Of a DNA stretch of 64,000 bases, positions 54,696 to 63,262 are shown piece by piece. The notes under the pieces were generated by a model. It had not been told where the DNA came from. It did no database searches and saw only the letters and a list, made by a program, of their open reading frames with translations. The position numbers and the translations under genes were made by a program. The first letter of the stretch is position 1, and the number at the start of each line of letters is the position of its first letter. The DNA lies in assembly GCF_003970385.1 (NCBI RefSeq), contig NZ_RXZH01000006.1, forward strand, positions 124,001 to 188,000, in the 5' to 3' direction. This DNA comes from Vibrio aquaticus. Its GTDB lineage: Bacteria > Pseudomonadota > Gammaproteobacteria > Enterobacterales > Vibrionaceae.

Positions 54696-57600
54696 ATGTT
54701 TGCATTGATTGATGCCGCTTTATCGCGCACTCGAACCATGTTGGTGCTGCTGGTCTTTATATTACTGGCAGGGATAGGCACTTATGTCACGATTCCTAAA
54801 GAGTCGAGTCCTGACATCACTATCCCTATTATTTATGTCTCAGTAGGGCACCAAGGTATCTCGCCTAGCGATGCGGAGCGCTTGCTCGTTAGGCCGATAG
54901 AACAAGAGCTTCGAGCCATTGAAGGGGTTAAAGAAATGACCTCGACGGCGGCCGAAGGTCATGCCTCTGTGATGTTGGAATTCAGCGTTGGCGTTGACTT
55001 AAATAAAGCCATGGCGGATGTGCGAGATGCCGTTGACTTAGCCAAGCCCAAACTGCCAAGTGACAGTGATGAGCCGACTGTGAATGAGGTGACGTTAGCA
55101 TCAGAAGAGCCGGCTTTGTCTGTTGTGCTTTACGGTACGGTTCCAGAACGGACCATTGTTCATATAGCCCGTCAGTTAAGAGATAAGCTCGAAAGCTACC
55201 GACAAATATTAGAAGTGGATATTGCCGGTGATCGAGAAGACATCGTTGAAATCATTGTCGATCCACTTTTGATGGAAAGCTACGGCCTTGATCAAGCGGA
55301 TATCTATAATCTCATTGCGCTTAATAACCGAGTGGTGGCTGCTGGTTTCGTTGATACCGGTTATGGTCGCTTTTCTGTCAAAGTCCCTTCGGTGTTTGAC
55401 TCTCTGAAAGATGTGTTGGATTTACCGGTTAAAGTTGACGGCAAGCAGGTGATCACGTTTGGAGATGTTGCCACCGTAAGAAGAGCATTTAGAGATCCTG
55501 AAAGTTACGCTCGATTAGATGGCAAATCTGCCGTTGTTATGGATGTCAAAAAGCGCGCTGGTGAAAACATCATAGAAACGGTGGATTTGATCAAGTTGGT
55601 GCTAGCTGAAGCGCAAAAGCGTCCGGACTGGCCAAATAACTTGCTCGTCAAATACACATGGGATCAGTCTAAAGACGTTAAGATTATGCTTAACGATCTG
55701 CAAAACAACATCCTTTCAGCGATCATTCTGGTGGTGATTGTTATTATCGCGATTCTCGGTGTTCGTACCGCTTTCCTTGTTGGTGTTTCAATTCCCGGCT
55801 CTTTCTTAACCGGTTTATTAGTTCTATCTGTGTTTGGTTTGACCATCAACATTGTCGTGCTGTTCTCACTGATCATGGCGGTCGGTATGCTTGTCGATGG
55901 TGCCATTGTCGTGACGGAATTTGCTGACAGGCGAATGCAAGAAGGAGCGCCAAGGCGAGAAGCTTATCGAGATGCAGCAAAACGCATGGCGTGGCCGATT
56001 ACCGCCTCGACAGCAACAACACTTGCGGCTTTTGCCCCTTTGCTGTTTTGGCCAGATGTCACGGGTGAGTTCATGAAGTACCTGCCTTTGACTCTGATTG
56101 CGACATTAACGGCATCACTTGCGATGGCGCTTCTTTCTGTACCGGTTCTAGGGAGCTTAATTGGCCGTCCGCAGCACGTGACGTCGGCGCAACGCGAGAA
56201 AATGGTTGCCTTGCATGACGGTGATTTTTCTAAGGCAACAGGCATCACGAAGCTCTATTTTCATACCTTAGATATCGCGATTAAACATCCTCTAAAGATC
56301 TTGTTCAGTGCCATTTTGCTGGCTGTTGGCGTTGGCTTTACATACGCAAAAGCAGGGTTAGGTGCAGAATTCTTCCCAGAGGTAGATCCTCCTTTCTTTA
56401 CTGTTAAAGTGCGATCGTATGGTGATCTCTCCCTGAATGAAAAAGACGTCATCATGCGAGATATTGAGTCAGTCATGCTCGGCCATGATGAGTTTGAAAG
56501 TGTTTACACTCGTACTGGCGGTGATGACGAAATCGGTCAGATCCAAATCACCCCTGTCGATTGGCAGTACCGCCGACAAGTGAAGGCGATCATTGAAGAG
56601 CTTAAACAGGAAACGGACAATTACGCAGGGGTTGAGATTGAATACAAATTCCCAGATGCAGGTCCTCCAGTGGCTCATGACTTAGTGATCGAAATGTCGG
56701 CTCGCATTCCTGATAACTTAGACAGTGCCGCGAAAATGGTAAGGCACTGGGCAGATAATTACCCAGCCTTTACTAACTTAAGCGATACTTCGAGCAAAGA
56801 GGGGATTGATTGGCAAATTGATATTCGCAGAGATGACGCTTCTCGTTTTGCTGCAGATGCAACATTAGTAGGTAATACGGTTCAGTTTGTCACTAATGGA
56901 CTTAAGATTGGTGATTACCTGCCCGATGACTCTACAGAAGAAGTGGATATCTTGGTCCGTTACCCAGAAGAGAAGCGCGATATTGGTCGCTTTGATCAGT
57001 TGAGAGTGAAAACTCCGGCGGGGCTCGTACCGATCACCAACTTTGCGACTATCGTGCCCGAGCATAAGCAAGATACGATTCGCCGCATTGACGGTCAGCG
57101 TGTCATTAATATTATGGCCGACATGAAAGAGGGCTATAACCTCGCACTCGAGCTACCTAATATCACCGAAGCGGTGGCACAACTTGATCTACCGCCAGGT
57201 GTCGAGTTTAAAATCCGTGGCCAAAATGAAGAGCAGGAAAATTCTTCTGCGTTCTTACAAAACGCGTTCTTGGTGGCCTTGGTTGTTATGGCGCTGATTT
57301 TGATCACTCAGTTTAATAGTTTCTATCAAGCGTTCTTGATCTTAAGTGCGGTGCTGTTTTCGACGGTGGGGGTTTTTGTTGGATTACTTGTGTTCCAAAA
57401 ACCGTTTGGCATTGTTATGTCAGGTATTGGCGTGATTGCCTTGGCCGGTATTGTGGTCAACAACAATATTGTCTTGATCGATACCTATAACCGCCTGCTA
57501 AAACGCGGTTTAGATAAACGAGAGGCGATCTTGCGCACTGGTGTTCAGCGTTTACGTCCGGTGTTGCTCACAACAGTGACGACAATTTTAGGCCTGTTGC

Positions 57601-57812
57601 CTATGGTGCTTGAAATGAACATCGACTTGATTAACCAGAAAATCGAGTTTGGTGCCCCGAGCACGCAGTGGTGGTCTCAGCTCGCAACTGCTGTGGCTGG
57701 TGGACTGGCGTTTGCTACTGTACTTACTTTGGTATTAACGCCTTGTTTACTGATGCTAGGAAAGCAACACAAGGTTGAAGAGTCTGCTAATAAGGTAATA
57801 GAAGCGGAATAG
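54696..57812 (+). CDS. RND family efflux pump, inner-membrane subunit
   Basis: This 1038-residue protein has 12 helices and two large periplasmic loops, the AcrB layout. It begins with IDAALSRTRTMLVLLVF and IPKESSPDITIPIIYVSV, as in HAE-type pumps. In helix 4 the AcrB proton-relay Asp-Asp pair appears as LVDGAIVVTEFADRRM, with one Asp and a Gly. It pairs with the adaptor upstream. The order (adaptor first, same strand as erpA) differs from V. cholerae vexEF as I recall, so I do not name it. Drug or metal specificity is unknown. Confidence 0.9.
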   Translation: MFALIDAALSRTRTMLVLLVFILLAGIGTYVTIPKESSPDITIPIIYVSVGHQGISPSDAERLLVRPIEQELRAIEGVKEMTSTAAEGHASVMLEFSVGVDLNKAMADVRDAVDLAKPKLPSDSDEPTVNEVTLASEEPALSVVLYGTVPERTIVHIARQLRDKLESYRQILEVDIAGDREDIVEIIVDPLLMESYGLDQADIYNLIALNNRVVAAGFVDTGYGRFSVKVPSVFDSLKDVLDLPVKVDGKQVITFGDVATVRRAFRDPESYARLDGKSAVVMDVKKRAGENIIETVDLIKLVLAEAQKRPDWPNNLLVKYTWDQSKDVKIMLNDLQNNILSAIILVVIVIIAILGVRTAFLVGVSIPGSFLTGLLVLSVFGLTINIVVLFSLIMAVGMLVDGAIVVTEFADRRMQEGAPRREAYRDAAKRMAWPITASTATTLAAFAPLLFWPDVTGEFMKYLPLTLIATLTASLAMALLSVPVLGSLIGRPQHVTSAQREKMVALHDGDFSKATGITKLYFHTLDIAIKHPLKILFSAILLAVGVGFTYAKAGLGAEFFPEVDPPFFTVKVRSYGDLSLNEKDVIMRDIESVMLGHDEFESVYTRTGGDDEIGQIQITPVDWQYRRQVKAIIEELKQETDNYAGVEIEYKFPDAGPPVAHDLVIEMSARIPDNLDSAAKMVRHWADNYPAFTNLSDTSSKEGIDWQIDIRRDDASRFAADATLVGNTVQFVTNGLKIGDYLPDDSTEEVDILVRYPEEKRDIGRFDQLRVKTPAGLVPITNFATIVPEHKQDTIRRIDGQRVINIMADMKEGYNLALELPNITEAVAQLDLPPGVEFKIRGQNEEQENSSAFLQNAFLVALVVMALILITQFNSFYQAFLILSAVLFSTVGVFVGLLVFQKPFGIVMSGIGVIALAGIVVNNNIVLIDTYNRLLKRGLDKREAILRTGVQRLRPVLLTTVTTILGLLPMVLEMNIDLINQKIEFGAPSTQWWSQLATAVAGGLAFATVLTLVLTPCLLMLGKQHKVEESANKVIEAE

Positions 57813-57824
57813 CCCCCAGAAACA

Positions 57825-57857
57825 ACAAGACCCACATCAGTGGGTCTTTTTTTTGTC
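57825..57857 (+). terminator. Intrinsic terminator after the RND operon
   Basis: The 9-bp stem AAGACCCAC/GTGGGTCTT with loop ATCA is followed by T8. It also lies next to the convergent M23 gene. Confidence 0.85.
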
Positions 57858-57864
57858 TTAAAGG

Positions 57865-59151
57865 TTAAGGCGTTGCGAGCAATTCGCCGTACCTTTCAAG
57901 CTTCTCTAATCTAATTTTAGCGTTGGCAATAAAGGTGGTTTTTGCTTTGCCTGTTAAAGATTTAGATTGTGGCAGTTTCACGGTTCTTGGGTTCTTGTGA
58001 ACACCGTTGACTAAAAATTCATAGTGCAAGTGTGGGCCTGTGACTCGCCCCGTTCCGCCAAGCGTACCGATAGTTTGCCCCTGCTTGACTCGTTGGCCAG
58101 TCTTCACAGTTCGTTTAGTTAAGTGCAGGTACTTAGTGATATAAGTGTTGCTGTGCTTGATAAAGACGTAGTTACCATTGAACTGGTTGTAACTCGATTT
58201 TTGCACAATACCATCACCGGCAGCCCAAATTGGTGTACCAACTGGTGCAGCGTAGTCCGTACCACGGTGTGCCCTTACTTTACCAGTCACAGGGTGGCGA
58301 CGGGTTGGGTTGAAGTTAGAGCTCACACGGCGAAAATCAAGCGGTGAGCGCAAGAAGGCTTTTTTCATCGCTCGGCCGTTTTCATCGTAGTAGTTACCGG
58401 TTTTATCGTCACGAATCGCGGTAAACGTATCCCCTTGGTTTTTGAAGATTGCCGCGATGATCTTGCCACGGCCAACCACTTCACCTTCAACCACTTTCTC
58501 TTGATAGAGAATCTTAAAATAGTCGCCATTTCGAATGTCTAATGCAAAGTCGATGTCCCAGCCAAAGATCCCCGCTAACTCCATAATCTGATTGGCCGTT
58601 AAACCTGCCGTCATGCCAGCGTTCCAGAAGTTAGACGTAATATCGGCTTCGGCATAGTTATATTGGAAATGAACGTCTTTCTTATCAACGGCAGAGGTGT
58701 AACCCTTTGACGATTTGGTTACAACAAACGTTTCGTAGGGGCTCAGCTGGCGTGTGATCTGAACTAGCTGATTGTCGGCGTCGAAGCCTAACTGGAATGT
58801 GTCGCCCGGACGCACTCGTGTCAGCTGACGTTTAATGTCGTTATTGGTGGACGTTAATTGGTACAGCAGGCGGGAGGAGAGGCCCGCTCGTTGGAATAGC
58901 AACGCCATGCTATCACCAGAACCAATGGTGTGTTTTTCCCAACGTAATACCGCAAGTGTTGAAGACGTCGTTGATTCATTAAAATCATCGAGGTCGATTG
59001 ATAATGGGTAAGCTTTACCAACTTGGTAATTACTTTCCTCTTGGCGAAGGTCTTTCGGCGCAGGAAGAAACAGCGCGATGACGATAAGTGCGCTAAAAAA
59101 GGCGATAAGTGCTCGGTGAATCCATGGAAGTCGAGCGAAAAGCGACAACAT
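57865..59151 (-). CDS. M23-family peptidoglycan endopeptidase (MepM/ShyC-like)
   Basis: This 428-residue protein has one N-terminal anchor helix (about residues 12-30), a central OapA/LysM-like region and a C-terminal M23 domain. The zinc ligands are in HRGTDYA (HxxxD) and HLHYEF (HxH). These enzymes cut D,D-crosslinks to allow wall expansion. The position next to tyrS matches, as I recall, the V. cholerae paralogue ShyC; that identification is from memory. It is divergent from tyrS. Confidence 0.87.
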   Translation of the reverse strand: MLSLFARLPWIHRALIAFFSALIVIALFLPAPKDLRQEESNYQVGKAYPLSIDLDDFNESTTSSTLAVLRWEKHTIGSGDSMALLFQRAGLSSRLLYQLTSTNNDIKRQLTRVRPGDTFQLGFDADNQLVQITRQLSPYETFVVTKSSKGYTSAVDKKDVHFQYNYAEADITSNFWNAGMTAGLTANQIMELAGIFGWDIDFALDIRNGDYFKILYQEKVVEGEVVGRGKIIAAIFKNQGDTFTAIRDDKTGNYYDENGRAMKKAFLRSPLDFRRVSSNFNPTRRHPVTGKVRAHRGTDYAAPVGTPIWAAGDGIVQKSSYNQFNGNYVFIKHSNTYITKYLHLTKRTVKTGQRVKQGQTIGTLGGTGRVTGPHLHYEFLVNGVHKNPRTVKLPQSKSLTGKAKTTFIANAKIRLEKLERYGELLATP

Positions 59152-59280
59152 CTTATGTCCGTTCTAAAAAATTCAGTAAAAAAGCGAAGCTTCTTAGTCT
59201 AACTGGTTTCAAAAAGCATCGCTATTCAAGTAAGATGGCAAACTATTAAATTTTTGCCAAATCTGTGGGAGTGAACAAGA

Positions 59281-60468
59281 ATGGCGAGCATTGAAGCTGC
59301 ACTAGCAGAGATTAAGCGTGGTGTTGAAGAGCTAATTCCAGAAGAAGAACTGATTGCTAAGCTGAAAGAGGGTCGACCTCTTCGCATTAAGCTAGGTGCC
59401 GATCCAACTGCACCGGACATCCACCTAGGTCATACAGTTATTTTCAACAAGCTTCGTGCATTTCAGGAACTAGGCCACGACGTTACTTTCCTTATCGGTG
59501 ATTTTACCGCGATGGTGGGTGACCCGACGGGCAAAAATAACACTCGTCCACCGCTAAGCCGTGAAGATGTTCTGCGTAACGCTGAGACGTACAAAGAGCA
59601 AGTGTTTAAAATCCTAGATCCAGCTAAAACAAAAATTCAGTTTAACTCTGAATGGCTGTCTGAGCTGGGTGCTGAAGGTATGATTCGTCTAGCTGCAAAC
59701 CAAACAGTTGCACGTATGCTAGAGCGTGACGACTTTAAAAAGCGTTATGCTGGCGGTCAACCTATTGCTATTCATGAGTTTATGTATCCACTCCTACAAG
59801 GTTATGACTCAGTAGCAATGGAAACAGACGTAGAGCTTGGTGGTACAGACCAGAAGTTCAACCTGCTAATGGGCCGTGAACTGCAAAAAGCCAATGGTCA
59901 AAAGCCTCAAGCTGTTCTTATGATGCCTCTTCTTGTTGGTCTAGACGGCGAGAAGAAGATGTCTAAGTCTGCCAATAACTACATTGGTATCAGCGAAGCA
60001 CCAAGTGAAATGTTTGGTAAGATCATGTCGATCTCTGATGACCTAATGTGGAACTACTACGACTTGCTTTCTTTCCGTCCTCTTGACGAAGTAGCACAGC
60101 TAAAAGCTGACGTTGCAGCGGGCCAAAACCCACGTGACGTGAAAGTGGCGCTAGCGAAAGAGATCATTGCTCGTTTCCACAGCCAAGCAGATGCAGATGC
60201 CGCTGAGCAAGAGTTTGTGAACCGCTTTGCTAAGAACCAGATCCCAGCTGAAATGCCTGAGTTTGCGTTTGATGCGGGTCTTCCAGTGAGCAACATTCTG
60301 AAAGAAGCTGGCCTATGTGCGTCTACTTCAGAAGCGATGCGTATGGTTAAGCAAGGTGCAGCTAAGATTGAAGGCGAGAAAGTGGCCGACTCTAAATTTG
60401 CACCAGAAGCGGGTACTTACGTATTCCAAGTTGGTAAGCGTAAATTTGCTCGTATTATTATCAAGTAA
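59281..60468 (+). CDS. tyrS: Tyrosyl-tRNA synthetase
   Basis: This 395-residue class I synthetase attaches tyrosine to tRNA(Tyr). It has the HIGH-type motif IHLGHT, the KMSKS motif and a C-terminal S4 RNA-binding domain. The sequence [20 protein letters not shown] is typical of the TyrRZ-type bacterial subclass. A strong terminator follows. Confidence 0.96.
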   Translation: MASIEAALAEIKRGVEELIPEEELIAKLKEGRPLRIKLGADPTAPDIHLGHTVIFNKLRAFQELGHDVTFLIGDFTAMVGDPTGKNNTRPPLSREDVLRNAETYKEQVFKILDPAKTKIQFNSEWLSELGAEGMIRLAANQTVARMLERDDFKKRYAGGQPIAIHEFMYPLLQGYDSVAMETDVELGGTDQKFNLLMGRELQKANGQKPQAVLMMPLLVGLDGEKKMSKSANNYIGISEAPSEMFGKIMSISDDLMWNYYDLLSFRPLDEVAQLKADVAAGQNPRDVKVALAKEIIARFHSQADADAAEQEFVNRFAKNQIPAEMPEFAFDAGLPVSNILKEAGLCASTSEAMRMVKQGAAKIEGEKVADSKFAPEAGTYVFQVGKRKFARIIIK

Positions 60469-60485
60469 TTAAGTTTGCTTGGAAT

Positions 60486-60516
60486 AAAAGCGCCTATTTT
60501 TTGGCGCTTTTTTTGT
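60486..60516 (+). terminator. Intrinsic terminator after tyrS
   Basis: The stem AAAGCGCC/GGCGCTTT with an eight-base T-rich loop is followed by T6. Confidence 0.85.
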
Positions 60517-60568
60517 ATTTGAAGCGAGTGAATTCTCTAGGCAGAAAAAGGCTCATCTTGACCTTTTC

Positions 60569-60597
60569 TTGACAGACATTTCTTACGGGTTTTGTTA
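60569..60597 (+). promoter_or_regulatory. Candidate promoter of the MgtE leader transcript
   Basis: A perfect TTGACA (60569-60574) is 17 bp from TTGTTA (60592-60597). Transcription would begin near 60604, giving a ~300-nt leader. A CTGCCA/TGGCAG hairpin (60609-60623) follows. Confidence 0.45.
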
Positions 60598-60640
60598 GCA
60601 TTCTTGCGCTGCCAGTCTGGCAGTTTATTCGGAGATTTTT

Positions 60641-60685
60641 ATGAACAATATCGACCATCCTCCTAGTAGCAAGGGAGAAAAATAG
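60641..60685 (+). CDS. Putative 14-residue leader peptide upstream of the MgtE-type gene
   Basis: The ORF encodes MNNIDHPPSSKGEK and stops at TAG. GGAGA with a five-base spacer gives it a strong ribosome site. It carries Asp followed soon by Pro-Pro near its N-terminus, features seen in Salmonella MgtL, whose translation senses Mg2+. Its last codons include GGAGAAAAA (60674-60682), which can pair with TTTTTCTCC (60757-60765) downstream. It has no known homologue that I recognise. Function is inferred from position and sequence only. Confidence 0.45.
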   Translation: MNNIDHPPSSKGEK

Positions 60686-60908
60686 TCCACATCGGTATTG
60701 TCATATTTGTCTCTACCTCTGTGGTAGAGCTGTCCACTCTTTTCTGACTCCTCTCTTTTTTCTCCATGAAACTAGTACTTAAATACTCACTTAGCTAAGA
60801 ACTCTTTGGTTGGGCTATGTCTTATTGGCATTTATGACCGAACCCCAATGCATTTTAACGCTATGAGTGTTTGATGGTCGTTACCTACTGCCAATCGGGA
60901 GATTCGCC
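60686..60908 (+). other. Rest of the long structured MgtE leader
   Basis: It contains CTCTACC/GGTAGAG (60711-60729, 7 bp), a pyrimidine-rich stretch (60738-60765) and ATTGG/CCAAT (60824-60849). No M-box or other riboswitch class was recognised. Three more very short ATG frames (for example 60766-60798, 10 codons) lack ribosome sites. Confidence 0.4.
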
Positions 60909-61754
60909 ATGACGGTAATGAGCAATACTTACATTGAAAATACACCTCACTTCTCTAATGAAGAGATTGGGGCAGCTCGCAATGCATTTCTGCGTTATGA
61001 GCAAACGCAACAAGTCCACCTATTAACGGTAATGCCTGTTGAAGAAGCGGTAGCCATACTTCACCACTGTTCTATCGGCTATGTGCAACAGTTAATTTCA
61101 GCCTTAGAAGTAGAAGGGCATGACAAGCTAGCGAGGCATTATGCTCACCAGCTTGGTTTTATCCATTCAGAAGTAGAAACGCCGAGCAGCTATCTAGATA
61201 CCTCAGTGATAGAGCATGTTAAGCAACGAATCGGCTGGATTATAGCGCTCGCATTGCTTGGTATCGTCTCTGGACTGATTATTGCCCAGTATGAAGATAC
61301 GTTAAGCCAACTTGTATTACTGGCGATCTATATGCCGGTGATAGCGGCCGCTGGTGGCAATACAGGAACGCAAGCCGCGACGTTAGTGATTCGAGCTCTG
61401 GCAACAGGAGAGTTAAGAAAACGGCAGTGGCTGGATGTGTTTTGGAAAGAGAGCCGAGTCGCGCTGTGTTTAGCGCTAGCGATAGCTTTAGTGATTGTTG
61501 GGCGCATATTGCTGTTTAGTGATAGCAGCAGCACCGGCGGCTTTGAGCTTAATACCATCGCATTAGCGATTGCGGTGGCTCTGTTTATCCAAGTTACCAT
61601 GTCCACGACACTGGGAGGATTGCTGCCTATTTTAGCGCGCGCTTTCAAACTGGACCCAGCAGTGCTTGTGAGTCCAGTATTAGCGTCAATTGTTGATATA
61701 TCAGGTATGTGGATCTATTTCACCGTCGTGAACTACTTCTTAGGTATCGCCTGA
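60909..61754 (+). CDS. Short MgtE-type magnesium/divalent cation transporter (no CBS domains)
   Basis: This 281-residue protein retains the MgtE membrane domain: five helices with AAAGGNTGTQAATLVIRALATGEL and the later VSPVLASIVDISGMWIYF, including the pore Asp. The N-terminal cytoplasmic part is only ~120 residues, and the CBS pair that senses Mg2+ in full MgtE is missing. I use ATG 60909 (MTVMSNTYIEN), with GGGAG seven bases upstream; a GTG at 60867 in frame lacks a site. The 3' end overlaps the convergent dacB by 22 bases. Magnesium is likely, but cobalt or another divalent ion is possible. Confidence 0.85.
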   Translation: MTVMSNTYIENTPHFSNEEIGAARNAFLRYEQTQQVHLLTVMPVEEAVAILHHCSIGYVQQLISALEVEGHDKLARHYAHQLGFIHSEVETPSSYLDTSVIEHVKQRIGWIIALALLGIVSGLIIAQYEDTLSQLVLLAIYMPVIAAAGGNTGTQAATLVIRALATGELRKRQWLDVFWKESRVALCLALAIALVIVGRILLFSDSSSTGGFELNTIALAIAVALFIQVTMSTTLGGLLPILARAFKLDPAVLVSPVLASIVDISGMWIYFTVVNYFLGIA

Positions 61755-63163
61755 CTGAACTTTACGACATCCTTATAGAATAACGTCTCAAATTGAGTGA
61801 TAGGAGCAACGGTCGGTGTATCGTTGCTCTTTGTTTTTGGTGGATGATAGTCAGCAACAAATTGAACGAATAAGGTGGTTGGCTTACCTGATTTATCAAC
61901 GCCAAATCCAGCCATGTTTGAGCTGCCATACAGAGAGCCACTCTTTGCGATCAGGTTTCCTTTGATCGGATCTTTTCTCATGCTTCGACGGTATTTCAAT
62001 GTCCCGTTTGTGCCTGACGTTGGCATCAACTCAATAAGCTTGAGTTGCTGATCGTGCTTCCAGATGTAGCGCAGTACAGCTGCCATGTTCTGGCTGGTGA
62101 AGCGGTTGTTGCGCGATAACCCTGAACCATCGGCTAGTGGTGTATGTTCTAGGTCGATACCCGTGTGTGAAAACAAGATCTGTTTGATCGCCATGGTCCC
62201 ATTGCCAAAGCTACCCGGTTGAATAAAGAAATGAGCACCTAATGTTTTGGTTAGGTTATCTGCTATTAGGTTGTCAGACTTTTTCAGCATAGTCTCAAGC
62301 AGTGCAGGTAGCTTTTCTGAGCGGTGTATGGCCAGTGTCTTTCCTGATTGAGTTGGCGCACCCACTTTAATTTGACCAGCTAGTGATATGTCGAGTTTTG
62401 ATAGCAGTGAATTCAACACTCTTTGAGTATAAAGAGAGGGATCTTGTACGGCGAATTTGAGTGGTAGCGGCTTACTTCTATTTTGTAAGCAGCCTTGCAG
62501 TTGGTAGTGATTATCAGGGGAAGAGAGTAATTCTAAATCGCACTGGCTGCTCTCTTGCTCTCGCTTAGAGACAGATTTCGCTTGTGTGGTTACATAGATG
62601 GGTTGATGCTCCGGAACGTGGACGCGTGTTTTTCCATTCTCTTGTGTATAAATCGAAGCTTGTACGCAGTTATCATCCAGTGTGATGGCGCTTGCTGGTG
62701 CGCTATAACAGACTCCTAAAATATCCCATGGCCAACCCACCGCGCGATCGTAACCAGTGAAAGCGGTGTTATCGAGCCAAATATTCCCTTCTATTTTTTG
62801 TATACCCTTTTGACGCATTGCACTAAGCAGCTGCTGTAGATCTTTATTGGTCAACGTTGGGTCGCCGCTAAAGCGAATAACAATATCCTTCCCAACTTGC
62901 TCAATGGAGGTTTGATATGAAAAGTCATCGCCTAGTTCGAGCTTTGCTGCCAGTGCGGTGACTAATTTTAGGGTACTTGCTGGGGGGAATAGCTGGTTTT
63001 GATTATCTGTCGTGGCGTAGTTCGTATCGGCATCGAGTGATTGGACTTTTATCGCCACTCGGCTTCCTTGTGGTAACTGATTCAATGGCGCATAAGCTAA
63101 GACAGAAGAGCTAAACAACAGTGACAAGATAGAGGTAAGAGATAAGGAGCTAAGCAGTCGCAT
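61733..63163 (-). CDS. dacB: D-alanyl-D-alanine carboxypeptidase/endopeptidase PBP4
   Basis: This 476-residue periplasmic enzyme has a signal peptide (cut after about SSSVLA, residue 23), then the three penicillin-binding motifs: PASTLKLVTALA (SxxK), KKSDNLIADN (SxN) and IAKSGSLYGSSN (KSG in place of KTG). The large insert between the first two is the class C PBP4 type. It trims and cuts peptidoglycan peptides. Its 3' end overlaps the MgtE-type gene. Confidence 0.95.
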   Translation of the reverse strand: MRLLSSLSLTSILSLLFSSSVLAYAPLNQLPQGSRVAIKVQSLDADTNYATTDNQNQLFPPASTLKLVTALAAKLELGDDFSYQTSIEQVGKDIVIRFSGDPTLTNKDLQQLLSAMRQKGIQKIEGNIWLDNTAFTGYDRAVGWPWDILGVCYSAPASAITLDDNCVQASIYTQENGKTRVHVPEHQPIYVTTQAKSVSKREQESSQCDLELLSSPDNHYQLQGCLQNRSKPLPLKFAVQDPSLYTQRVLNSLLSKLDISLAGQIKVGAPTQSGKTLAIHRSEKLPALLETMLKKSDNLIADNLTKTLGAHFFIQPGSFGNGTMAIKQILFSHTGIDLEHTPLADGSGLSRNNRFTSQNMAAVLRYIWKHDQQLKLIELMPTSGTNGTLKYRRSMRKDPIKGNLIAKSGSLYGSSNMAGFGVDKSGKPTTLFVQFVADYHPPKTKSNDTPTVAPITQFETLFYKDVVKFSQAIPKK

Positions 63164-63206
63164 GATAGAAGTCGTGGTCGATGAGAGAAATTTCAGTATA
63201 GCGAGT

Positions 63207-63238
63207 AAAAAAAACGCCCGCTAGAGAGCGGGCGTCTT
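63207..63238 (-). terminator. Terminator of ompU
   Basis: The stem ACGCCCGCT/AGCGGGCGT with loop AGAG is followed on the minus strand by T8. Confidence 0.85.
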
Positions 63239-63262
63239 AGATTCATGACATTAAGCCATAAA

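Noticed and set aside
60766..60798. 10-codon ORF (MKLVLKYSLS) in the MgtE leader
   Set aside because: No ribosome site; kept only as a note in the leader entry.
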